Part shown: one piece after another, positions 1-10,187 of the stretch
How positions within the stretch are numbered: the first letter of the stretch is position 1
Layout of the letters: each line of letters begins with the position of its first letter
Assembly (NCBI RefSeq): GCF_016808335.1
Contig: NC_053153.1
Span: 19,789,033 to 19,853,032, forward strand
Direction of reading: 5' to 3'
DNA length: 64,000 nt
Source of the DNA: Panicum virgatum
Lineage: Eukaryota; Streptophyta; Magnoliopsida; Poales; Poaceae
The notes under the pieces: generated by a model
The model's input: the letters and a program-made list of their open reading frames with translations, nothing else
The model's database searches: none
Told to the model about the DNA's origin: nothing
Position numbers and translations under genes: made by a program

Positions 1-3000
1 GCGTGGCCAAGTTGTTCGCACGGCTGCACCGGATGTTCGACGTGGAGATCGACCAGCGGCGGCATGCCCGCAAGGCTGGACAGCCCAGAAAGAACGACTT
101 CCTAGACCTGTTGCTGGACAGCGAGATGGGCGACAACGGCACGGCGGGGCTGGACCGTGACACGCTACGCTCCATGCTCGCGGTAAGCAGACGGGAGCTA
201 ATTTTACAATGCTTTTCTACATCCATGGAAAGATACTATACAAGGTTTTCTCCAGCTCAGTTTATATGCGTCATGCATTTTTTTTGGGAAATTTCTGTTT
301 TGAACATTAGTTAATTAACAAGCATATATGATTTTTATGTTGGGCGGCGCCAGGAGCACTCCATTTCGATTTACTATTTTTAAACCAAGATTCGTCAAAC
401 GATGCAAATTTTGTTATAAAAAAATCATACCATTGACTTCGATCGTGTTTGAAAGCTTTCTTATGGTTATTATGATTTTGTTAGTATGAATATTCGAATA
501 TTTGAGAAATGAAGGGTCAAATCTCGGCCTTGTTTAGTTGCAAAATTCAAAATTCCAAAACTATCATATCGAAAGGGAATCTTACATGCATGGAGTATTA
601 AATTAAGAAGAAATAAAAAATGAAATGCATAGTTTGCTTGTAAATTACGAGACGAATCTAATGAGTCTGATTAGACTATGATTAAATACTAAATTACTAC
701 AGTAATTGCTATAGTACACATGTGCTAATGATTCTTAATAAATCCGTCTTGTAGTTTACAGACGAGTGTTGTAATTAGTTTTGTGATTACTCTATATTTA
801 GTACTTCAAATGTGCAAAGATTTCATTTCAAAAACTTCACGGATGCAACTAAACGAGTCCCTAGTTTTGAAAATAGTGTCAAATCAAAACCGTGCCTTAT
901 ATTTTGAAATGGTTGGAAGTACTATAATTTATAAATTAAAGTGTTCTATATAGCTAAAATTGGTGTTTTTTGCGGTTGATGCTTCTTGATTTACCTTCCC
1001 TGGATGGTAAAAAATGGCTAATTGATATGTTTTGCATACTGATGTGACTCTAAATATAATGGACCGTGCTAGTTGGCGTGTATATTAGCTTATGATTTGT
1101 ATTAGTCAATCAACGTGTGGGACTGATCAATTGAGTGTGACACTTTTGTAATTTAGCTTATCATTTGTATTAGTCAAACAACGTGTAGGACTGATCAATT
1201 AAGTGTGACACTTTTGTAATTTAGCTTATGCTTTGTATTAGTTAATCCACATGTGGGACTACCTTTGGATTTGGGCTACTATCATGAGATTTTGTGAAAA
1301 TGATGCACCACGGATCAGAGAGAGTGAAATCTACTAGTGCATCCAGGGTGATACTGATAACAGTGTCCCATCGAGTATGACACGTAGTGCCAAGCATTGC
1401 GGGGACCCTCATGCATGGATCTTTTGGTATGTTTTGAGATAAGGTTATGAAAGAGATCGCCAAGGCAACAACCGGATTATGTGGGGGACCTGATTTGTCC
1501 TTAGGTCGCTCCTTGATTATTCTCACCTAAAAACACTGTCATGGGTCAACAGATCAATTGGCTGAATGGTTCTAATAGATTATCATACATATAAGCTTCC
1601 TTGGTTCTTTTCATTACGCACTTAAATGTGTCTTCCACACCTTCGTTACTTTGTTCATTTATGTTTTGACTTCTCGAGATTGGTTATTTATATTGAAACT
1701 ACATTACTACCTGGATTTACTAGTTTGCAATCAAATATACAAATAATTTAGTTATGATTATGAAGTTGTGAAAGTAAAGATAGTAAAATGTCAATTATGT
1801 TAAAAAGTCCAAAAAAAAGGAATGTAGGGTACTATTCGCATATTCACTCAAAAGTATGAAATTTTGGTATTCATTATACACAATATGTACAAAACCATAC
1901 AGAGAATCTCCTTCCCACCTTGAACCATGTGGTTTTGGCGTAAGGTTATGTTGAGATGGCGACTAAACAACCATAGTTAGACCTGAGATAGTATAAACTA
2001 AATGGGCTTATTTCTAAATAGAGTGAATTACGCCCGTGGTTCCTAAACTTCTCCCAGATTCTTATCGAGGTCCGTAAAAATAACTTGTAACCATGAGGCT
2101 AATGTCGCTTACTCCATCGGTCCCAAAAAACTATTTATTCTTAAAATAAAATTCTATGACTGGTTAACAAGGAGGTAAAATGAGTAAGTGACCTTACTCT
2201 CTTCTATCTATTAGTCATATTTAACCCTAATTGATTGTTGCATGCACAAGCACATACTAATATGATAAAATGACTTATTTTTAGGATAGAAGCCCTCAAT
2301 GATTTGTTTTTTAAGTCGAAGGAAATACAAGAGAGTTTCGAGCCTTTTATGCATTGTTTTTTGCAGTCAGGACCTTGAAGATGTGTAGTACTTCCATGAA
2401 CGATATCTTTCCATTTATACACCTCCACTATAAGGGAAAATTTACTTTAAAAATATTTATAGTAGTTATTTGGTATTTTTTTAGTCCTTTTGTTCCACTT
2501 CCTTAACTGGATAATTAAAATAATTGGTTGCATTACAGCATAATTTTTTTGTGTGTATATGTGGAAGCCTATGATGTTAGGGTTCTTTGTGTGTGTTCCT
2601 CGCAGAAATTACACAAAAGAGTGGTATCCTACACAAAACTTGAGAGACAGATAATACCTGTTTATATGATGAAAATTTCTCATCTCGACATGAATGCGTA
2701 CAGCGTCATGTATTTCATTAGTACTTGTCTGTTTCATGATTTCAATTATTGATTTCATAGCTGTATTATCATGCTTTAGGATTTATTTGCTGCCGGAAGC
2801 GACACAAGCTCTAGCACAGTGGAATGGGCAATGACAGAGTTGCTTCAAAATCCAGTGTCGATGTCTAAAGTTTGCGATGAGCTAGCAAGAGTAATTGGCT
2901 CAAGGAAAAACATTGAAGAGTCACAAATTGGCCAGTTGCCGTATCTTCAAGCTGTGGTAAAAGAAACTTTTCGACTGCATCCTCCTGTTCCTTTCTTGAT

Positions 3001-3385
3001 ACCACGTCAAGGTGAGGTGGCAACAAAGGTGATTGACTACACAATACCTAAAGGTGCTCGTCTGCTGATAAATATATGGGCAATGGGTCGAGATGCAAAT
3101 GTATGGCCTGAGCCAGACAAGTTTATGCCCGAGAGATTTTTGGAAAAAATGGTCGATCTCAAGGGTGGAGACTTCAACCTCATCCCATTCGGCGCAGGAC
3201 GTCGGATTTGCCCGGGCATGCCGTTGGCTATTAGGATGGTGCATCTGGTTCTTGGATCACTGTTAAATCAGTTCAAATGGAGGCTTCCGGTTGAGGTCGA
3301 AAGAAACGGAGTTGACATGGCAGAAAAATTTGGGGTGACACTAATAAAGGCCGTGCCACTCTGTGCAATAGCTACACCAATTTGA
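1..3385 (+). CDS. Cytochrome P450, CYP76-like, copy A (5'-truncated by window edge)
   Basis: Two exons are visible: <1-182 and 2780-3385, joined in phase 0 across a 2.6-kb intron with GT at 183-184 and AG at 2778-2779. The splice site matches that of copy C exactly, just before the I-helix. Exon 2 gives 201 residues, the same length as in copy C. It contains the I-helix AGSDTSS, the K-helix motif ETFR, PERF and the heme-binding loop FGAGRRICPG with its cysteine ligand. The protein should be an ER-anchored haem-thiolate monooxygenase. Resemblance to the grass CYP76 family (geraniol 8-hydroxylase/CYP76M-like terpenoid oxidases) is judged from memory of the C-terminal region; the substrate is unknown. 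The N-terminal two-thirds of exon 1 lies outside the window, so integrity cannot be judged. No stop or frameshift is seen in the visible part. Confidence 0.9.
526..860. mobile_element. Tourist-like MITE in intron of P450 A
   Basis: Imperfect terminal inverted repeats: left GGCCTTGTTTAGTTGCA, right end reads GGACTCGTTTAGTTGCA on the opposite strand. Flanking triplets are CTC and CTA, so the target duplication is degenerate. The AT-rich interior, with paired stretches such as ACGAGACGAATCTAATGAG, is the common grass MITE type also found at 25,303, 36,863 and 37,494. Confidence 0.7.
1087..1262. repeat. 68-bp tandem repeat, about 2.5 copies
   Basis: Units start with AGCTTATGATTTGTATTAG-like sequence at 1087, 1155 and 1223, a period of exactly 68 bp. 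The third unit diverges after about 40 bp. It lies inside the copy A intron. Confidence 0.85.
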
Positions 3386-4670
3386 GCGAGCGAACCAATA
3401 GTATGTCAAACTGTATTATTATGGTCTTTGTTACTATTGTTCAGTAATGCATTAAGCAACACTGTTGTGTCAACATAACTTCACACAATTCTCCATCGGT
3501 AATGACCTTGCTGGTTATTCGAGAAACGAGAAGTATGTGTGCTTTGTTCCTGACATGAAACACTTCGGACAGTGAACTTCATTGTCGGACAGTACAGTAT
3601 GTTCAACTCTGTAGTGTTAAAAGAAAATGGAATTTTTATTTTCCCAACAGCCTTTGGTCTCTAGGTCTGTCAGAAAAATCCCACAATGTCGCCCATTACT
3701 TTGCTAGAAAATGAAAATGCACTTTATATATACAACGATGTGGTTTGGTTAGTTAAATATATGTACACAATGTCTAAACTGCCAGTAACTGGTGAGCTCG
3801 ATCAGAATCACGATCATACATGCTGATACACAGACTAGCAACTATACGCGTTTATAGATAAGCATGGATTAAACTACATAGCAAATCTCAGGCCTCGAGA
3901 ACATGGATGGGTTCTCTTTGCAAGGCTGTTCTCATGCCCTCGGCCTGTTGCCCCCTGGCCGTGTGTTCCCTGCCGGAATATGGCCTATGGGTTCTCTATG
4001 CAAGGCTGCTCATGCCTTCAGCCTTTGCTCCCTTGGACGCGCTCTAAACCTTCTCGATTTTCAGGACGCCCCTGTACCGCCACGCCACGCGACGCTGCAT
4101 GCCGCAATGGAAGGCTGAGCAGACCATGCTGCTGGCTTGATGGACCCGTGCTAGTGCTACTACTAGCAGCAACAAAGCTAGCTGCAGCGGCCCGATGACA
4201 GGGCACGCAGCACACGCTCGGCCGGGTTTTGGCTACCTATATATATATATATATATATATATTCATCACTATGGTAATTACTGAGGTTATTAGTTGCGTT
4301 TTTCAGCGAAACCTTTCCTAGTGCACGTCTTGAGCACACTTCATCACATAACAAAGAAAATAGTATGTTCTTGCAAATTGGACCCGGGTGACTGATATAA
4401 GTGATGAATTATTTAACATGCACTAAACATTTTAGTAGATATATTAGGATTTTAGAAAGTCAAACTTCATAAGTTTGACAAGCAATTACTCAAATTATAT
4501 GCATGCTTATTAGTGTATAAAAGTTATGTGTTTGTATTTTAAAGTTCTTCTAATTATTGAAGTTGATGATATATTTAAGAGAAATTGAATTATGATTGGT
4601 AGTATACCGTTAAAGAATTTTTTGGAATTCAAATGCACCAACTGATGGATTAATTAAGTTGGTTCAAGTT

Positions 4671-5735
4671 CAGAGTTTAGGAAATCAATTGGATTATTGA
4701 AATAAAAATACTACATACATAACCAATAACAAGAAAAGCATTGAGTCCAATCTCTTGCATATGTTTGCTCACCTCATTGCTTTTCTTTTTGAGGCATTTT
4801 CGGTGATGAAGCGGGGTAACTTTCCTATTTTGGTAAGGTAACAGGAGGTACCTTTTCTATTTTGGTATGAGTTCCATCTATTTTGGTACCAATTGGTATC
4901 TTTTGCTATGTACCTCTTATTTTTTATTTTGGTATGGGTTCCACCTATTTTGGTACCAATTGATATCTTTTTCTATGTACCTCTTATGTCTCAGCCGTCG
5001 ATTCAGCTTGATGGACGATCCTTATTTATTTCGATCATTGTAAAATTCCTCTTTTTTATGAGGTCTTTTTCTTCCAATCCTGTATGTAAAGAAAGACTAG
5101 TACTACGGCAGGTCTGTTTCCAGAGCAAGCTGAGCTTTGCTGTTGCCTTAAAAGTGCACATTTATTGTTACTATCATGCTGATCATTTCCTGTGCATGTT
5201 TTTAATCTACAGTCCGGCAACATCTTAAAGTGCACATTTATTGTTACTATCATGATGATCATTTATATTGTTAATGATGGGGCGCGCAAAGCAAGCCTAA
5301 TATTCTAGTGCTATTCATTGATTGCACGAATCAACAATTGAACACAAAACAGCTGCCAATCACAATGCCATATCCTCGACCAGGGAAGCAAATATGAACA
5401 GATTAAGCATCACAAAAGATATGAAATATCACTATGTGACGCGAAATGAAGGTGCAATGAAATATGTCATGCAGAAGTTGAAAATTTCCGATAGTACACA
5501 AGAGATTTAGGCTCAGCTTCAGACTTTCAGTTCAGGAAATCAATTGGATTGAAAGAAAAATACTACAGAGCACAGAATAAACATACAAGAAAAGCATAGA
5601 GTCTAATGTTTTGCATATGCTTGCTCGCCTCATTGCTTTTGTATGTTTCTTTCCTTTCATGTATGTAAAGAAAGACTAGTATGGCAGGTCGGTTTGCAGA
5701 GCAAGCTGCGCTTTGCCGTTTCCTTCAACGAAGTG
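4671..5735 (+). repeat. Segmental duplication upstream of P450 relic B
   Basis: The stretch at 4671-4790 (including GGAAATCAATTGGATT and CAAGAAAAGCAT) recurs at 5511-5642. The stretch at 5083-5142 (TGTATGTAAAGAAAGACTAG, then GCAGGTC.GTTT) recurs at 5655-5735. The older copy is split by about 290 bp that include the 67-bp tandem repeat. This looks like a duplicated upstream region of a P450 gene. Confidence 0.75.
4858..4986. repeat. 67-bp tandem duplication
   Basis: Two units starting TATTTTGGTATG at 4858 and 4925, each ending in CTATGTACCTCTTAT and differing at only a few positions. A partial earlier unit (CTATTTTGGTAAGG) is visible near 4825. Confidence 0.8.
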
Positions 5736-5941
5736 GTCTTAGGGCGGCGGCTAGCCGCCATTTTCCCCGTGCTTGCAGCGGCCAAGGAGAAGGTGACCAC
5801 TCCTACATCACCACTTGCCTTGCCTGTTTCTCCCTACACCGTGTACACACACTCGCGAGTCAAACAACCAACAAGCGTCGCAGCCAAATTGCCAACGAAT
5901 TCTCCTCTACCAAATGGTCAGCTGGTAAGCCACCGTTCCTT

Positions 5942-5950
5942 TATATAAAG
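5942..5950 (+). promoter_or_regulatory. TATA box of P450 relic B
   Basis: TATATAAAG sits 97 bp upstream of the ATG at 6047. The sequence from about 5972 to the ATG is shared with copy C, but the TATA box itself is not present at the equivalent place in copy C. Confidence 0.65.
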
Positions 5951-6046
5951 ATGACGGTGCCCTCACGCACATCTCAAGATCACAGCCTCACAACCCATTT
6001 TCGTCTCGTTGGCTCGCTCGTCACGTACGCCGCCATCGCGTTAGCA

Positions 6047-6484
6047 ATGGCGCCCGTGCTGTTCCCGTGGCTGGCATGGCTGCTCGTCTCCCTCGCTGCC
6101 GTCTACCTCCTCGGCCTCCTCGGGCACGGCCGGGAGCGCGGCCTGCCGCCGGGGCCCCGCCCGCTGCCCGTCATCGGCAGCCTCCACCTGCTCGGCAACC
6201 AGCCGCACCGCTCCCTCGCGCGCCTCGCCAAGGCCCACGGCCCGCTCATGTCCCTCCGTCTGGGTGCGGTCACCACGGTGGTGGCCTCCTCCCCGGCCGC
6301 CGCCCGGGAGTTCCTCTATTGTAAACACCGCTCCCTCGCGCGCCTCGCGAGGGAACCAGCCGCACCGCTCCCTCGCGCGCCTCGCCAAGGCCCACGGCCC
6401 GCTCATGTCCCTCCGTCTGGGTGCGGTCACCACGGTGGTGGCCTCCTCCCCGGCCGCCGCCCGGGAGTTCCTCTATTGTAAACA
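6047..6484 (+). pseudogene. CYP76-like P450 relic, copy B (N-terminal fragment)
   Basis: The ATG at 6047 opens a frame nearly identical to the start of copy C: membrane anchor [13 protein letters not shown], proline hinge PPGPRPLP, and on to AAAREFL. At that point the similarity stops and the sequence reads into YCK and unrelated codons, ending at a TAA at 6479-6481. Copy C continues from the same residue as EFLQRHD. About 75% of the coding sequence, including every catalytic motif, is missing. The sequence after 6516 matches the 3' flank of copy C, so an internal deletion joined exon 1 to downstream flank. A 157-bp tandem duplication (6197-6484) further scrambles the remnant. A short membrane-anchor peptide is possible but has no evident role. 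Confidence 0.85.
6197..6484 (+). repeat. 157-bp tandem duplication inside P450 relic B
   Basis: The stretch starting AACCAGCCGCACCGC at 6197 restarts at 6354, a period of 157 bp. Both copies end TTCCTCTATTGTAAACA (ending 6327 and 6484) and appear identical by eye. The 26 bp between the end of unit 1 and the start of unit 2 (6328-6353) repeat part of the unit (CCGCTCCCTCGCGCGCCTCGC). Confidence 0.9.
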
Positions 6485-7890
6485 GTTGGTTGGTAGTTCT
6501 TACGTTGATCAGAGTGTAACTTTATGACATTGGAGCTATCATCCATCTTAACTATCTCTTGGTTCAAGTTATCCTCTAAATTATATCATTTGGTTTTATT
6601 TACCTCCTAATACAATTTGTCTTTATTTATTCACATACAAGTAGGCATCACAATTTTTTTGCCATTATGTTTCTATAATTTTGTATCGTAAGGGCAGAGT
6701 AATGATGAAATATTCTTGATATAGTTTTCTAAAATATGTTATGATGTCCGCTATCATGTGAAATTTCAACTTAAGATTTCGCTTGTGTATGGATAACTAA
6801 AAAAGATAAACCTTATTAAGGGATAAATTGGACAAAATAACATTGTTTAGGGGGTAAATTGAACCAAGAAATAGTAGATGGAGTAATATGGATTTTTTTT
6901 CTTCCTTAAATATATGATGATGTACACAATGTGCTTGTGTGGCCTCGTGCGACCTCTTTGTGTGAGGAGGAGTTTTTGTGGTAGGAGTAGAGATGTAAAT
7001 TCTCGCTTTCTGCTGTAAGGAAGAAAACAACAATTGTGGAAACATTAAGCTTTGATCGATTCAGCACAAACTCGATTTGATGTATTCATATGTGTGTTCA
7101 CCTGCCCAGCATGGTGAGGATGGAGAGCGTTCTCCACCTTAGTTGCTCTAGAGAGGCCTGATTAGCAGAAGGTATATCCAACAGGAAAACCATTGACGTG
7201 TTAAATACGCTTTTAGTTGAAGTGTGGTACAGAATTTCTTCGGATGTGGTAGTTTTGCCAACTCGGATCTGTCATCTGTGAATAAAATGAGAGATTTGGC
7301 CCAAGAGAGAGAGTCAGGCAGCGATCATATTGATGGGCATAGCCTTATGGCTCCGTTAATTATTTGCTATTTTGTGCACCATGCATTCACAGAATTTGGG
7401 GATCAGTATCTGCATGCAGATGCATTTTAATATTTCTGGATTGTTGCTTTTCAGTTTAAAGCAGCTTGTTTGACACTGTACAAGTCTGAACATTTATATC
7501 AAGACAGAGTATGCTACTAGTTCAGACAGGTATCGTCTTATCAACATTGTACAATTTCGATCCTCTGTTGACAGATAAAGACTTCAGAACTTCATTCAAA
7601 ATTTTGTACTATGTTAACAACCGTTCAATGAAAAGCAGATGACCACCGATACAACATATAGGTATATGGTGGGACAAGTTCGATTTGGAGTTCACTGCAC
7701 CTCAATGGATGGCGAGCTTGATCCTCTGTTCCTCACTTACTTCCTCTCATTGCCGTGTCTTTCGGACGTCTCCCTGTAATTCAACTCCAGGAACTCCTTG
7801 CATAGAGTTGGACTTGCGGTCGATGGTGCCTTTCACAGTGTAGAGCCGTAGGGAACGGCTCCTCTGCTCCAGTTTTCAGCATGTGATGTG
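6485..7890 (+). other. 3' flank of P450 relic B, homologous to flank of copy C
   Basis: The block near 6516 (TAACTTTATGACATTGGAGC) matches 26,915 onward. The stretch at 6895-7085 matches 26,950-27,086, and the stretch from about 7086 to 7880 matches 34,401-35,020. It therefore shows what the copy C flank looked like before copia element 2 inserted. No gene was recognised. A more conserved stretch at about 7730-7880 could be a fragment of an unidentified gene. Confidence 0.75.
6552..6874. mobile_element. MITE-like inverted-repeat insertion
   Basis: Ends are inverted: left CTATCTCTTGGTTCAAG and right, on the complement, CTATTTCTTGGTTCAAT, continuing with further similarity for about 30 bp. The insertion is absent from the equivalent copy C flank (26,940-26,950), which supports a mobile origin. 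Family not assigned. Confidence 0.65.
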
Positions 7891-8142
7891 TATGCCGCTT
7901 GTGTTCCTTCTAGCTGTAGTACCAGAGGTAGTTTGGAACGGAAAAGAGGGTCCTGCCCAAAAAAATATGTCTTCAATTATAAAGATCCGTCTCCGCTACA
8001 CGCTTCACTGTTCTCTCTTCCTTTTCTTTTCTTCCTCCACCCACCCTATTTTAGACTTATCAACTATGCACTTTATATTCTGTGGTATAAAATTAATTTT
8101 CATAGCAAACCAAGTTTGAGGTCGTCATAATTAAATTTTGCA

Positions 8143-8362
8143 ATAGGGTTTAGGGAGTTTAAGGGTTTAGGATTTACTAGTTTAGGGATTTAGGGAGTTC
8201 AGGTATTTAGGGCTTGGGTTTAGGGGTTTCGAATTCAGAGGTTTAGAGTTTAGGAGGCTTGGGGGATAGAATTTAGAATTTAGGGTTTATGGGTTTAGTG
8301 GTTTAGGGTTTAGCGTTTATTGGTTTTGGGTTTAACGTTTAGGCTGTTTAGGGGTATGGGGT
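8143..8362 (+). repeat. Degenerate interstitial telomere-like repeats
   Basis: About 220 bp built of TTTAGGG and close variants (AGGGTTTAGGGAGTTTAAGG, GGTTTAGGATTTAC, TTTAGGGTTTATGGG). TTTAGGG is the plant telomere repeat. The spacing drifts between 6 and 9 bp, so this is an old and decayed tract. Confidence 0.75.
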
Positions 8363-9557
8363 AATGTTACCTTCATGTATTCTGCGGTTTCAATTTTTTT
8401 TTGTATAGTGTGTGTTCTAATGCATTTATTTTTTTTAGGCAAAATTGTTTAGGTAGTGTCTCTTTTTCGACGTATGAAAGTGAGCTGTCATACTCAAACT
8501 CACCTAATTCACCCTTTTCATTTGATCTTTGCCACCAGGTAAGACATCTCTGCGTGGTTGACCGAGAACAAATGTTATACCTTTTTAAATAAACTTACTC
8601 GTTTTTTCCCTTGAATTCCTGTATTTAAACATCACAATTTTTCTTGCAGGGAACAAAACAGAAAGTGAAGATACCCGTAGTTCTGTAAAGATGATTTTTC
8701 TCGCTGGGATGCCTGACAGTCCGGACTCCGGAGCACCCGTCGCCGTCGGCCTTTCTTGCCTCAAGAGTCGAGAGCTTCCGGCAAGAAGGGCTCGAGCATG
8801 TGCTCTTTTCCTGTCCTAACGGTCCGTGCGGAGTTTGTTGTTACGGGGGATCGAGAGAGGCGCGACGCTCCATTGGTTGGAGAAGCAGGACGCGGTTTAG
8901 CTCGTGATTTCAAGGAGCTCTCCCTATCCCACGAGAAAAAAAAGGTAATTTCTGACACTTATACTGGGGGGGTGGGGGTCAGTCTTTTTTTTTATCAATA
9001 CATTGGATTCAAACACAAATTTTGGTTAACAATAGGGGTGGTAAAAGGACTTAATTTTTAGTCGAGAAAATCTAAGAGCCGGACTCTAATTTTATACAGC
9101 TTTGAGCTAAACATATTAAGAGCCAAGTTGGATTGTGAAGAGAGTATTAGAGTCATGATCCATTATCATAATATTAACAACATTTGCATCATTGAAGCCT
9201 ACCTCGACGGCCGCCCTTCTTGCTTTTTATTTATTTTTTTGTATATAACATTTACAAGAGGTGCTTGCTTTTTATTTATTTTTTGTTGCAATGGAAAAGT
9301 TATATACATATAACTTATGTTCTCATCTTATAATTTTTGCTTCTTTTGCATGAGTTATATACACAACCTTTTTATATGAAAATATATATATAATCTTTTC
9401 TTCTTCTTGATTAGTGTTTCTTATATTGCGTAAGTTACATATATAATTTAACCGCAAAAAAAAGTTACATATATAATTTCTTGTAGGAAATGCTATATAT
9501 ATAACTTTCTTTGTGTTATTAATAAATTTTTGCTTCTTTTTTGTATGATGATGAGTA
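8363..9557. other. Intergenic, no gene recognised
   Basis: AT-rich, with a short GC-richer piece at about 8700-8950 that has no recognisable product. A direct repeat of CTTGCTTTTTATTTATTTTT occurs near 9219 and 9265. The run from 9300 to 9530 consists of TATATA and ATAACTT-type motifs. Confidence 0.5.
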
Positions 9558-10016
9558 TGTTATATCTGACGGATCGCTAGGTAGAGGATCAGTGGGTTCT
9601 AACTTGACTGACTTAAGTAAACAAGGTGTTCTTGAGTTACAACTAGAAATAGAGAGAGAGAGAGAGGTAGAGGTGCAAACCATCCGCGGAAGACTTGGAG
9701 GAGCCGGCCTCTTGGTTGTGCGCCATGCCGAAGTCGGGGATGCGCCGGAGTCGTGGACGGCAGCGCAGAGGTCGTGGATGGCGGCGTGATGCTTCCCGTC
9801 GCTTAGAGCGCCTCCCAGATCGGATCGGGCTAGGTTTGTAGGTGGGTTTAGGGGGGGCGGCGGTGAACTTTGTTTACTGTGCCCTTGGCCCCCACCCTCT
9901 ATTTTATTATGGCGCTGCGTGACGGGGGCCCAAAACCATTGATTGGTTGAGTGCCCCCGATCAGGGCGCAAATCAAGGGTCGACCAGCCGTTGGGCTGGC
10001 GAGATCAACTCTAATA
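9558..10016 (-). repeat. 3' LTR of copia element 1
   Basis: Bounded on the left by TGTTATATC (element-terminal TAACA on the coding strand) and on the right by the polypurine tract. The start on the minus strand reads TATTAGAG rather than TG, probably a mutated terminus, so the inner boundary is approximate. Confidence 0.65.
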
Positions 10017-10035
10017 TTCTCCCCCTTGATCTCTT
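10017..10035 (-). other. Polypurine tract of copia element 1
   Basis: On the minus strand this reads GATCAAGGGGGAGAA, the usual copia primer for plus-strand synthesis, directly abutting the 3' LTR. Confidence 0.7.
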
Positions 10036-10187
10036 CTTACATACTTACTTCTTATACTCCATTCCATCATAGATTAGCGCATAGAGCATGCCTCGTCACA
10101 ACAATTAATACCATTGGATTAACAGCCATAATGCACCTTTCTGATTTGAAACAGAAGCTTGACTTTTGGGCCCTTACTATCCAGGAT

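Larger units (their letters stand above)
183..2779 (+). other. Intron of P450 copy A
   Basis: AT-rich phase-0 intron between the two P450 exons. It holds a MITE at 526-860 and a 68-bp tandem repeat at 1087-1262. A possible Stowaway relic starts near 2111, where TACTCCATCGGTCCCAAAA resembles a Stowaway end. Nothing else in it was recognised. Confidence 0.75.
3386..5941. other. Intergenic region between P450 A and P450 relic B
   Basis: No gene recognised. It contains a near-duplicated 35-bp motif (3906-3940 and 3981-4016, GGTTCTCT.TGCAAGGCTG), a (TA)n microsatellite at 4238-4262, a 67-bp tandem pair (4858-4986), a short repeat pair (5149-5190 and 5224-5263), and a duplicated promoter-proximal segment (4671-5142 versus 5511-5735). 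Confidence 0.6.

Noticed and set aside
3903..4215. Small overlapping frames near 3.9-4.2 kb
   Set aside because: Open on both strands because of base composition. No start context, domain or conserved partner was found.
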